Assembly: GCA_003482905.1 (NCBI GenBank)
Contig: DMXM01000036.1
Coordinates: forward strand, 1 to 40,175
DNA from: Elusimicrobiota bacterium
GTDB taxonomy: Bacteria > Elusimicrobiota > Elusimicrobia > Elusimicrobiales > UBA9959
Reading direction: 5' to 3'
DNA length: 40,175 nucleotides
The notes under the pieces are model-generated. The model was given only the letters and a program-made list of their open reading frames with translations, was not told where the DNA came from and did no database searches. Of the stretch, positions 23,184 through 31,315 are shown one piece after another; positions within the stretch are counted from its first letter, which is position 1; the number at the start of each line of letters is the position of its first letter. The translations under genes were made by a program, and so were the position numbers.

Positions 23184-24347
23184 TCAATAACTGTTATGCC
23201 GGTTCATCTCTTTGGTGATGCCGGGGATGATGGTGGTCTTGCCGTCGCCTATGGCGTGCATCTTGAGGATGTCGCCGTAGACCTTGTCGAAGGCCTCCAC
23301 CACCGCGGGGTCGAAGGATTTGCCGCTCTCCTCGCGTATGTATTCGTGGGCCTTTTCGGTGTCCCACTTGGGCTTGTAGACGCGCGGCATGCAGAGCGCG
23401 TCGAACACGTCGGCCACGGAGACCACGCGCGCGTAGAGGGGTATCTGCTCGCCTTTAAGGCGGGCCGGGTATCCCGTCCCGTCGAACTTCTCGTGGTGGG
23501 AGGCGGCCACCTTGCAGGCTATCTGCAGCAGCGAGCTTTCGGCGTTGCAGAGGATCTTGGCGCCGTAGACCGTGTGTTTCTTCATCTCCTCGAACTCTTC
23601 GGGGGTAAGCTTGCCGGGCTTCAGCAGGATGGCGTCGGCTATGCCCACCTTGCCTATGTCGTGCAGGGGGCTCGCGTAGCGGATGTTCTCCACCTCCCGC
23701 TCGGGCATGCCCAGGCCCTGCGCTATAAGGGCGGAATATTCGCTGATGTGGCGCAGGTGAATGGCCGTGTCCTGCTGGTCGCGGTATTCGGCGGTGACGG
23801 CCAGGCGGTAGATGGTCTCCAGCTGGGACTTGGAAAGGCTCTCGTAGAGCTGGGCGTTCTCAATGCCCGAGGCCGCCAGCGAACTGATCAGCTGCAGTAT
23901 GCCTTCGTCGTCCACGTCGAAATTCACGCCGTTCTTGTTCATGGCCTCGAACACGCCTATGATATGGCCGCCCACGTTCTTCATGGGCACGGCCAGGATG
24001 CTGCGCGTGCGGTAGCCGGTCAGGCGGTCCAGGTCGTGGTTAAAACGCTGGTCCTGGTAGGCGTCCTTGATGTTCATGGTCTGGCCGGAGGCGGCCACGT
24101 GGCCCGCTATGCCTTTGCTGAAAGGCACGCGGATCTCGGTATGCTGCATCCCCAGCGCCACCTTGCTCCAGAGCTCGTTGGTCTGGCGGTCAAGTATGAA
24201 GACGCTGCAGCGGTCGCAGTTGAGTATGGTCCTTACCTGTTCGGCTATCAGTTCGAGCAGCCTCGTAAGGTTGGTTTCTTTGGAGACGACCCCGCCGAAA
24301 TTCACAAGCAGGCGCAGGCGGTTTTCCAGTTCTTCGGCCCTGGTCAT
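23184..24347 (-). CDS. GAF domain + HD-GYP domain protein (putative cyclic-di-GMP phosphodiesterase)
   Basis: A 387-residue cytoplasmic signalling protein. An N-terminal GAF domain (about 25-170) shows 'CDRCSVFILDRQTNELWS' and 'FSKGIAGHVAASGQTMNIKDAY'. The C-terminal HD-GYP domain has 'SPLHDIGKVGIADAILLKPGKL' with the HD metal pair (His229-Asp230) and 'HHEKFDGTGYP' (284-294), the complete signature of active members. Such enzymes hydrolyse cyclic di-GMP; the GAF part would sense a small ligand or redox state. There is no receiver or membrane segment. Its ATG overlaps the glcF stop (ATGA), placing it in the glycolate-oxidase operon. It is the last gene before a strong terminator. Confidence 0.92.
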   Translation of the reverse strand: MTRAEELENRLRLLVNFGGVVSKETNLTRLLELIAEQVRTILNCDRCSVFILDRQTNELWSKVALGMQHTEIRVPFSKGIAGHVAASGQTMNIKDAYQDQRFNHDLDRLTGYRTRSILAVPMKNVGGHIIGVFEAMNKNGVNFDVDDEGILQLISSLAASGIENAQLYESLSKSQLETIYRLAVTAEYRDQQDTAIHLRHISEYSALIAQGLGMPEREVENIRYASPLHDIGKVGIADAILLKPGKLTPEEFEEMKKHTVYGAKILCNAESSLLQIACKVAASHHEKFDGTGYPARLKGEQIPLYARVVSVADVFDALCMPRVYKPKWDTEKAHEYIREESGKSFDPAVVEAFDKVYGDILKMHAIGDGKTTIIPGITKEMNRHNSY

Positions 24348-25813
24348 AATTCTATTTTAGCATTATCGGGCCGCTTTGCGGGTTCCGCGGTCAGCCCGTC
24401 CAGCAGCACGCTGTAATGCACGGCTTTGGCCGCTGGGTAGGCCGCCTTCAGGCCGGCGTTGATCTGGACAAGGCAGGAGGTGGCTCCCACCACCACGGTA
24501 TTCGCCTGCACCGAAGCGATATTGCGAAGCTTACGGTCCAGCACCGCGGCCGAGAGCTCCGGCTGCGTGAAGGCGAAGGCTCCCGCGCCGCCGCAGCACC
24601 AGTCGCTTTCAGGCAGCTCCGTGTAGCGTCGCCCGGCCAGCTTCTTCAGTACCTCGCGCGGTTCCACCCTTATCCCCTGGCCGTGGGCTGCGCGGCAGGA
24701 GTCATGGTAGGTTATGCGGCCCGCGGTTTCCAGCTTGTCGGCCGCGGCGTGCTCGATCTTCCCGGCCGGGATTATCTCCAGGATGTCCCTGACCGCCGCG
24801 GCGAAGGCCGCCGCCCTGGGGCGCCACTCCTCGTCGCCGGTGAAAAGCTGCTCGTAGGACTTCATGAAGGCGGCGCAGGAGGAACAGTCCGCCACCAGGG
24901 GGAAATCCCCGAAAACGGCTTTGAGTTCCTCGTAGCGCAGAATATTGCGCCGCGCGAACTCGCGGGCGTCGTTGAGGCGGCCGTAATTGTGCGCCATCAG
25001 GCCGCAGCATTGGTTCTCTATGAAAACGCCTTCTCCGGCGTGGCGCCGGAGGACGCGCACGGTGGCCAGGGCCACCTCGGTGAAAATGTAGTTGGGGCCG
25101 CAGGCCGCGAAATAAGCCCAGTTGACGGAGGTGCGGCCTTGCGGGCGCAGGGCCGGGTCTTTTGCCAGGAGCTCGGCGGCGAAGCGCAGCGGGGCTTTCT
25201 CAACGGCGCTTTCGGCGTCGGCCAGGCCCGGCATGCCCAGCAAGTCGTAGAGGCCCAGCCTTGCCGCCAGGCGGGGCAAGCCGGTCCTTTTTACCAGGTA
25301 GGCCAGTTTGAGCCAGAGGCCGAATAGCCAGGGCGCGTCCAGCAGCGTTTTTACCGCCGCGCGCGAGAGAAAACCGTTGCCGTAACCGGAGAGGGTCCGG
25401 CGGCCTTCCAGCACTATATCCGGGGTGGGCACCTTGGCGTAGCAGGCGCTGGAGCAGGCGCCGCAGAGCAGGCAGGTGGACAGCGCCTCGGCGGCGTCGG
25501 CGGGGCTTTTCGCCTTGCCTTCCAGCAGCAGGCGCATGAACTGGTTGCGGCCGCGGGCGGACAGGGTTTCGCGGCCGGTCAGCATATAGGTGGGGCAGGA
25601 GGTTTCGCAGTAGCCGCAGCGGTTGCACTGCGCGGCGGCGTCGTAAATATTCCGTTCGCCCAGGTCGGTGAGCAGCGCGGCAAGGTGCCGCCCGCCGGTC
25701 TCGCGGCCGTAGAGCTCGTTGGTCTCGCTGGGGATATGATGGGCGGCGGCGGGGGGCAGCCCGGCGGCGGCCCCGTCCCGGTTCTCTTCGTCGTTTTGTT
25801 TGTTGTGGCTCAT
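24344..25813 (-). CDS. glcF: Glycolate/lactate oxidase iron-sulfur subunit (GlcF-like)
   Basis: A 489-residue protein with two 4Fe-4S ferredoxin-like clusters, 'CNRCGYCETSCP' (C63, C66, C69, C73) and 'CLLCGACSSACY' (C114, C117, C120, C124), followed by two cysteine-rich CCG domains ('NQCCGLMAHNYG' and 'DWCCGGAGAFAF'), the layout of GlcF, LutA/LldE and HdrD-type electron-transfer subunits. It takes electrons from the FAD subunit encoded by the upstream gene, with which it overlaps by 4 nt, and passes them to quinone or another acceptor. A hydrophilic N-terminal extension of about 50 residues precedes the first cluster. The 2-hydroxyacid substrate cannot be fixed from sequence; glycolate or D-lactate are the usual ones. 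Confidence 0.88.
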   Translation of the reverse strand: MSHNKQNDEENRDGAAAGLPPAAAHHIPSETNELYGRETGGRHLAALLTDLGERNIYDAAAQCNRCGYCETSCPTYMLTGRETLSARGRNQFMRLLLEGKAKSPADAAEALSTCLLCGACSSACYAKVPTPDIVLEGRRTLSGYGNGFLSRAAVKTLLDAPWLFGLWLKLAYLVKRTGLPRLAARLGLYDLLGMPGLADAESAVEKAPLRFAAELLAKDPALRPQGRTSVNWAYFAACGPNYIFTEVALATVRVLRRHAGEGVFIENQCCGLMAHNYGRLNDAREFARRNILRYEELKAVFGDFPLVADCSSCAAFMKSYEQLFTGDEEWRPRAAAFAAAVRDILEIIPAGKIEHAAADKLETAGRITYHDSCRAAHGQGIRVEPREVLKKLAGRRYTELPESDWCCGGAGAFAFTQPELSAAVLDRKLRNIASVQANTVVVGATSCLVQINAGLKAAYPAAKAVHYSVLLDGLTAEPAKRPDNAKIEL

Positions 25814-27861
25814 GGCGTATTCCGGTATATCCAGGGGTTAAGCAGGTTGCGGGCGTCCAGGGCTTTCTTCAGGCGCCGGTGGTATTCGTCAGGCTCGAAA
25901 GCGTCCCACGCGGCCGGCTCCTTGTAAGCCGCAGCCGAGCGCCTGGCGCCGGCCGACAGGGCGAAAGTGGCGGCTATGATCACGCCGTAGGCCCCCATGG
26001 AGCCGCAGAAAAGCTTTACCGCGTCGTAACCGGCCACGTTCTTTACGGTGCGGCCGCCCAGCTCCAGCAGGGTTCCGTCGGCGGTCACCACCTCAAGGCC
26101 CAGCAGTATCTCGCGTATGCCTGGCCAGACCTTGGCGGCTATCAGCCCTCCCACGCTCCCTTTAATATCCGGGAGCTCTATGTTCAGCCCCGCTTCCTTA
26201 AGCTGGGCGCGCAATTCCTGAAGAGAAAGTCCGGCTTCTGCCCTGGCCGTCAGGTTTTCCCTGTCTATCTGGACGCGGCCGGCCAGGGCGCGCAGGTCCA
26301 GCTTTTTGTCGCCTTCCGTTATGCGGCCTGGTTTTAGCCTTGTGCCCAGGCCGGTTACGGCTGTGGGTTCGCCGGCGCGCGAGCGCAGGCGCAGTTCGTC
26401 CACCAGGCCTCTGGCCTGCGGGCTCAGGGAAGCCCTGTCCGCCAGGCTCTCCGGGGCTGCCTCGGCGCGCGCGTCCGCGGCTACAGGCAGTATCTTGTCG
26501 GGGTTGGCGAGCGATAAAGGATCGAAGGCGGCCTTGATGCGGCGGAAGAAATCCAGTTCGTCCCGGCCGTAAAGCCAGTTCATGGCCACGCGTTTCTCCA
26601 CGCCTATGCCGTGCTCACCGGAAATGGTCCCGCCCAGTTTTATGCAGGATTTAAGTATCTCATAACCGGCTTTCTTAACGCGCTTCACTTCCTGCACGTC
26701 GCGCCGGTCGAATATGATGTTGGGGTGCAGATTGCCGTCCCCGGCGTGGAAAAGCAGGCCGGCGGTCAATTTGTATTTGGAAAGTATCTCGCGGGTTTCC
26801 CTCAAGGCCTCGGGCAGGCGGGGGCGCGGCACTACCCCGTCCTCCACCAGCACGTCGGGCGCCAGGCGCGCCATGGCCGGGTAGGCGCCCTTGCGGGCGG
26901 CCCAGAGCAGCTCGCGTTCGGTTTCGTCCCCCGCCACCCGGAAGGCTGTGGCCTTATTGGCGGCGCAGATCTTCTCCACGTCGTCCAGTTCCTTCTTTAC
27001 CTTGGAGGTGTCCGCGCCGTCCAGTTCTATGATCAGTACGGCCTCGGTGCCGCGGGGGAAAGGGTTGGGCTTGCCGCTGAGGGCCGCGCCCAGCGAAACG
27101 CTATCCATGGCCTCCAGCGCCCTCGGTACTATGCCGTCGCCGATTATCCTGGTGACGGCCCGCATGGCGTCGTCGAGCGAGGCGAAAGCCGCCGAGGCGG
27201 TCTTGATGTGGCGCGGAAGGGGGAGGATCTTCAGCCAGGCGTGCGTGACCACGCCAAGGGTGCCCTCGGAGCCCACTATCAGGCTCATCAGGTCGGGCCC
27301 CGGGTCGTTATAGGACCAGGTCTTTATTTCGCCTTCGGGGGTGACTACCTCCAGCTTTTCTACGTTGTCGGACGTTACTCCGTATTTAAGACAGAGCGGC
27401 CCGCCGGCGTTCTCGCCAATGTTGCCGCCAATGGTTGAAACTTTCTGGCTGGCCGGGTCGGGCGCGTAGAAGAAGCCGAAAGGCTCCAGCGCCCGCTGCA
27501 GTTCCATGTTGACCACGCCGGGCTCCACCAGGGCCAACCTGGCCAGGGTGTCTATCTGGCGTATTTTTTTGAGGCGGGACAGGTTAAGGATGACGCCGCC
27601 CTTAAGCGGGATGGTGCCGCCGGAAAGATTGGTGCCGGCCAGCCGCGGCAGGAAAGGGATCCCCTCTTTGTACAGGAGCTTTATTACGGGGGCCACCTGG
27701 CCGGTGCCGGTGAAGGTCACCACGGCTTCCGGCCGCGCGCGGGCCATGCCGGCGTCGTAGGAATACATCAGTATCTCGGCCTCGTCGGTGCGCACGTTGT
27801 CGGCCCCTACTATGGCCTCCAGCTCCGGGCGTATCGCGCTTATCCTGTCGTGTTTGAACAT
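25810..27861 (-). CDS. FAD-linked 2-hydroxyacid oxidase, GlcD-GlcE fusion
   Basis: A 683-residue protein made of two normally separate subunits. Residues 1-460 are a complete GlcD: FAD-binding loop 'PRLAGTNLSGGTIPLKGGVIL' region (72-92), 'GGNIGENAGGP' (145-155), 'FHAGDGNLHP' (371-380) and 'SGEHGIGVEKR' (414-424). Residues 485-640 are GlcE-like: 'VTGLGTRLKPG', 'AEAGLSLQEL', 'GSVGGLIAAKVWPG' and 'GGRTVKNVAGYDAVKLFCGS' (602-621). The protein then runs on to a helical tail. It would oxidise glycolate or lactate and hand electrons to GlcF, encoded next with a 4-nt overlap. The frame is continuous with no stop between the parts. It starts 11 nt after tnaA ends, with only a weak ribosome site. Confidence 0.9.
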   Translation of the reverse strand: MFKHDRISAIRPELEAIVGADNVRTDEAEILMYSYDAGMARARPEAVVTFTGTGQVAPVIKLLYKEGIPFLPRLAGTNLSGGTIPLKGGVILNLSRLKKIRQIDTLARLALVEPGVVNMELQRALEPFGFFYAPDPASQKVSTIGGNIGENAGGPLCLKYGVTSDNVEKLEVVTPEGEIKTWSYNDPGPDLMSLIVGSEGTLGVVTHAWLKILPLPRHIKTASAAFASLDDAMRAVTRIIGDGIVPRALEAMDSVSLGAALSGKPNPFPRGTEAVLIIELDGADTSKVKKELDDVEKICAANKATAFRVAGDETERELLWAARKGAYPAMARLAPDVLVEDGVVPRPRLPEALRETREILSKYKLTAGLLFHAGDGNLHPNIIFDRRDVQEVKRVKKAGYEILKSCIKLGGTISGEHGIGVEKRVAMNWLYGRDELDFFRRIKAAFDPLSLANPDKILPVAADARAEAAPESLADRASLSPQARGLVDELRLRSRAGEPTAVTGLGTRLKPGRITEGDKKLDLRALAGRVQIDRENLTARAEAGLSLQELRAQLKEAGLNIELPDIKGSVGGLIAAKVWPGIREILLGLEVVTADGTLLELGGRTVKNVAGYDAVKLFCGSMGAYGVIIAATFALSAGARRSAAAYKEPAAWDAFEPDEYHRRLKKALDARNLLNPWIYRNTP

Positions 27862-27871
27862 ATTCTTTTTG

Positions 27872-29257
27872 CTATTTTACGGGCTTCAGTTTGGCCGAGA
27901 AATGGGGGAGTATGGCGGGGGCTTCCATCACCTGGAGCCCCTTTATCCCTTTCTTGTTCTTCGCCAGCCAGCCGAACACTTCTATGACGTAATCTATGTG
28001 GCTCTGCGTGTAGACGCGGCGCGGCATGGCCAGGCGCACCAGTTCCATGGCGGCGGGCAGGAAATTCCCGCCGGCGTCCCTGCGGCCGAACATGAGTGAT
28101 CCTATTTCCACGCCGCGGATGCCGCCTTCCAGGTAGAGCGCGCAGGCCAGCGACTGCGCCGGGAACTGCCCCGGTCCGATGTGCGGCAGGAATTTCCTGG
28201 CGTTCACATAAACGCCGTGGCCGCCGGGCGGGTTTATTATCGGCACGCCGTGCTTAAGGAGCCCCTCGCCCAGGTAGGCCGCCGAGCGGATGCGGTAATG
28301 CAGATAATTCTCGTCTAAAACTTCGCGCAGGCCTATGGCGATGGCTTCCAGGTCGCGGCCGGCCAGGCCGCCGTAGGTGCTGAAGCCCTCCGTCAGGATA
28401 AGCATCTGGCGCGCCTTGGCGGACCAGTCCTTGTTGTTCATGGCCAGAAAGCCGCCCATGTTCACCAGCGCGTCCTTCTTGGCGCTCATCCAGGCGCCGT
28501 CGGCCAGTTCGAACATTTTTTCAGCTATCTCGCGCACGGGGCGCTGCGCGTAGCCCTTCTCGCGCAGTTTTATGAAATAGGCGTTCTCGGCGAAGCGGGC
28601 GCAGTCGAGGAACAGGGGGATGCCGTACTTAAGGCAGAGGGCCTGCACCCCTTTAAGGTTTTCCATGGAGACCGGCTGGCCGCCCAGCGAGTTATTGGTC
28701 ACGGTCATCACGCAAAGGGGGATGTTCTTCGCGCCTTTTTCCCTTATGAACTTCTCCATGGCCGCTATATCGGCGTTGCCTTTGAACGGCGCCGGCTTAT
28801 CGAAGTCCAGCGCGCCTTTTGCCGGGAAGTCCATGGCCTGGGCGCCGGAGTATTCCACGTTGGCGCGGGTGGTGTCGAAATGGGAATTGGAGATGATGTA
28901 TTTGCCCTTGCCGCCTATCACGCCGAACAGGATCTTCTCGGCGGCGCGGCCCTGGTGCACGGGGATAACCTCGTCGAAGCCGGTAAGGCCTTTTATTTCG
29001 CGCTCGAAATTATAGTAGCTGCGCGCCCCGGCGTAGGATTCGTCGCCGGTCATGATGCCGCCCCATTGCGCCGCGCTCATGGCGCCTGTGCCAGAATCGG
29101 TCAGCAGGTCTATAAGGACCTTCTCGGCTTTGATGTTGAAAAGGTTGTAGTGGGCTGCTTCCAGTACGCGCAGCCGGTCCTCGCGCGTGGTTATGCCCAG
29201 GGGCTCCACGCTCTTTATCTTGAAAGGCTCTATTATGGTTTTCCAGTTGTGCTGCAT
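27872..29257 (-). CDS. tnaA: Tryptophanase (tryptophan indole-lyase)
   Basis: A 461-residue PLP enzyme of the beta-eliminating lyase family, full length. 'LIDLLTDSGTGAMS' (48-61), 'IPVHQGRAAEKILF' (98-111) and 'MSAKKDALVNMGGF' (257-270; Schiff-base Lys261 by analogy) are family motifs. Two residues separate tryptophanase from tyrosine phenol-lyase: the position of TPL Thr124 is Asp128 here ('HFDTTR'), as in E. coli TnaA, and the position of TPL Arg381 is Ile ('VEIGS'), again as in TnaA. It should cleave tryptophan to indole, pyruvate and ammonia. AAAGGAGA lies at good spacing before the ATG. It lies between a transporter gene and the GlcDE gene in one run; no tnaC-like leader or tnaB permease is seen. 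Confidence 0.92.
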   Translation of the reverse strand: MQHNWKTIIEPFKIKSVEPLGITTREDRLRVLEAAHYNLFNIKAEKVLIDLLTDSGTGAMSAAQWGGIMTGDESYAGARSYYNFEREIKGLTGFDEVIPVHQGRAAEKILFGVIGGKGKYIISNSHFDTTRANVEYSGAQAMDFPAKGALDFDKPAPFKGNADIAAMEKFIREKGAKNIPLCVMTVTNNSLGGQPVSMENLKGVQALCLKYGIPLFLDCARFAENAYFIKLREKGYAQRPVREIAEKMFELADGAWMSAKKDALVNMGGFLAMNNKDWSAKARQMLILTEGFSTYGGLAGRDLEAIAIGLREVLDENYLHYRIRSAAYLGEGLLKHGVPIINPPGGHGVYVNARKFLPHIGPGQFPAQSLACALYLEGGIRGVEIGSLMFGRRDAGGNFLPAAMELVRLAMPRRVYTQSHIDYVIEVFGWLAKNKKGIKGLQVMEAPAILPHFSAKLKPVK

Positions 29258-29270
29258 GTCCGCTTCTCCT

Positions 29271-30320
29271 TTACTTAACCAGCAACGTCATTAAAACGAA
29301 ATAGACCAGCATCAGCGCGCCTCCGAAGGGCAGGGCGGCCCGGGCCCATTCTTTGGATTTTATGCCCAGCTTGGAGGCGCTGACTATGTTGGGGATATTG
29401 CCGGGGATCAGCATGCCGCCTGAGACCAGCAGGCCCATCAGTATGAAAGTTATCTGGCGGTCCGTCATCACCGGGGCGATCTCCGCCGCGGCCAGCGTGG
29501 CGTTGTCGAGGATGGCGGATATGGAATTGGCCCAGTAGAGCGCCCAGACCGGGAGTTTGGAGGCGAAGCGTTCCGCCAGCGGGGTCAGGCCGGCCCCCAG
29601 GAAAATAAGTGCCATAACAAAAAGATAGACCTTGCCGGCGCGTTTGAATATGTCCCTGTTGGTGTCGTGGGCGTCCTCTTCCAGGCCGGCGGCATGCGAG
29701 ACGGCCGCCTCGGCCCCACGCGTCGCCATGGCCGCGCAGAGCAGCACTCCGGGCACCACCCACAAGCCTATCTGCTTCAGCAGGTAAAAGAAATTGGCGT
29801 CGTGCGGGGGACCTTTCAGTTTGGCCACCACAATGGTGGACAGCGGCTCGCCTATGGGGGTGAGGGCCGCGCCCAGGCCTATGGCGTAGCAGGCGTAGAC
29901 GGTCAGGCGTATCTCGAAGCGCCTGCTCAGTTTAAGCAGCGTGACTATCTCGGCCAGCATGATGGCCGCCACTATGGCCGTGAAAACGCTCGAGCCCAGG
30001 CCGAGTATGGTGACTACGGCGAATATGGCGCCTTTGAGCCCGAGTTTCCGCGTGAGGAAAGCGAGCCAGCCGCGCAAATGGCCGCGGACCGCGCGGAAAA
30101 GCCAGCCCACCGCCGCTACGGCGGCCGTTATGGCCAGCGGCTCGCGCAGGGCTTCGTGCACCAGGCGCAGGCTCCACAGGCCGGAGATGCTTACCGCGGC
30201 CATCCCCATCACAAAAAGGAAGGCCTCAAGGTCTTCTTCCACCCGCTTTACCGAAAAAGGCAGCAGCAGCGTCAGGCCCATCACCACGGCCAGGCCGGCG
30301 ATTATCAGATAATCAGACAT
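29271..30320 (-). CDS. Polytopic membrane protein of the ion-transporter superfamily (DUF1646-like)
   Basis: A 349-residue integral membrane protein with about ten helices. 'GLGAALTPIGEPLSTIVVAKL' (about 152-172) and 'LYWANSISAILDNATLAAAEIAP' (about 262-284) are the paired re-entrant-like segments seen in NhaD/ArsB/citrate-type transporters, and the 'LDNATLAAAEI' string fits the DUF1646 family as I recall it. The family is thought to move ions or organic anions; substrate unknown. Its stop is 13 nt before the tnaA start, so it may import tryptophan-related or export product ions, but this is only positional inference. AAGGA lies just before the ATG. It is the first gene of a five-gene operon running to the HD-GYP gene. 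Confidence 0.75.
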   Translation of the reverse strand: MSDYLIIAGLAVVMGLTLLLPFSVKRVEEDLEAFLFVMGMAAVSISGLWSLRLVHEALREPLAITAAVAAVGWLFRAVRGHLRGWLAFLTRKLGLKGAIFAVVTILGLGSSVFTAIVAAIMLAEIVTLLKLSRRFEIRLTVYACYAIGLGAALTPIGEPLSTIVVAKLKGPPHDANFFYLLKQIGLWVVPGVLLCAAMATRGAEAAVSHAAGLEEDAHDTNRDIFKRAGKVYLFVMALIFLGAGLTPLAERFASKLPVWALYWANSISAILDNATLAAAEIAPVMTDRQITFILMGLLVSGGMLIPGNIPNIVSASKLGIKSKEWARAALPFGGALMLVYFVLMTLLVK

Positions 30321-30381
30321 ATGTTCCTTGGCATCATGCTCATTTATATTTTATTATTTTAATGAGCTATACAAAAGCGCT

Positions 30382-31314
30382 ATGTTCAAATTCAGGCGGC
30401 CTATAGGCCTTTTTTTATGCGGCGGAGGGGCGCTGGGGTCCTGGCAGTCCGGGGTCCTGGCGGAGCTTGTGCGCCAGGGGCTGCATTTCGACGCGCTGGC
30501 CGGCTTCAGCGTTGGGTCGCTCAACGGGGCGGCCTACTGCTATAACAAGACCGGGGAACTGCGCCAGCTTTGGCGCGATATGAAGCCTTCCGGCATCCTG
30601 AAGCTGCGCCCCCGCTACTACAATATCCCCCTGGAGCTCTACCAGCAGGCCGGCGGCAGTCCCCTGACCAGGCTAAATTTCTTCATGGAGAACCAGCTGG
30701 CCAAGTTGACCCTTTTTTCCAACAAGCCCGTTTACGATTTCCTGAGCGGCTGGCTGGCGCGCAGTGGGTCGCAGTTCGAGCGCAATATAAAGTTCTATGT
30801 CATCAGCCACGCCGTGGAGATGAAGCTGCCCTATATAGTAAGTTTCGACGGCTCCACCCAGGGGCATAATTTGTCCTTTATCGACGCGCTGGTGGCCAGT
30901 TGCGCCATCCCCATGATTTTCCCGCCGGTGCCGGTGGAAGAGCATGGCCGCAAGTATAACCTGGTGGACGGCGGGGTGATAGGCATAGCCAATATCAATC
31001 TGAATTTGTTCGAGGGCTGCCGCACGGTAATAATGATAGGCAATTCGCGCGCCCAGGACATGGACTTCCCGGCCATGGGGCCGCTGGGCTATTTTGAACG
31101 GAAGGTGCGCCGAATGCTGGCGATACACACCCAGAAAATTTACGAGTCCCGCGTTTTTATAAAATCCGAACCCGACGTCTACATGATAAAGCCGCCCGTA
31201 GACCTGGGCCTGGGGCTGCTGGAGTTCGACGGAGCCAAGTGCGAAAACGCTTTCGATATAGGCGAGGCCGAAGCTAAGCTCTTCCTGCGCAACGCCGGCC
31301 AGGCCAATAATTGA
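30382..31314 (+). CDS. Patatin-like phospholipase
   Basis: A 310-residue soluble protein with the full patatin set: oxyanion glycines 'LCGGGALGSWQSGVL' (12-26), the nucleophile elbow 'GFSVG' with Ser43 (41-45), and the catalytic Asp in 'LVDGGVIG' (Asp196). Bacterial members are acyl hydrolases acting on phospholipids or neutral lipids, sometimes at the cell surface or as effectors. No signal peptide is present. The start at 30382 places the GGGALG loop at the usual position; an in-frame ATG at 30328 would add an unlike extension. It diverges from the DUF1646 gene across a 61-bp AT-rich spacer and ends 1 nt before the next gene, suggesting co-transcription with the TauE/SafE permease. Confidence 0.9.
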   Translation: MFKFRRPIGLFLCGGGALGSWQSGVLAELVRQGLHFDALAGFSVGSLNGAAYCYNKTGELRQLWRDMKPSGILKLRPRYYNIPLELYQQAGGSPLTRLNFFMENQLAKLTLFSNKPVYDFLSGWLARSGSQFERNIKFYVISHAVEMKLPYIVSFDGSTQGHNLSFIDALVASCAIPMIFPPVPVEEHGRKYNLVDGGVIGIANINLNLFEGCRTVIMIGNSRAQDMDFPAMGPLGYFERKVRRMLAIHTQKIYESRVFIKSEPDVYMIKPPVDLGLGLLEFDGAKCENAFDIGEAEAKLFLRNAGQANN

Positions 31315-31315
31315 T

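Noticed and set aside
27872..29257. Tyrosine phenol-lyase as the identity of the beta-eliminating lyase
   Set aside because: The phenol-binding Thr and Arg of that enzyme are replaced by Asp128 and Ile, as in tryptophanase.
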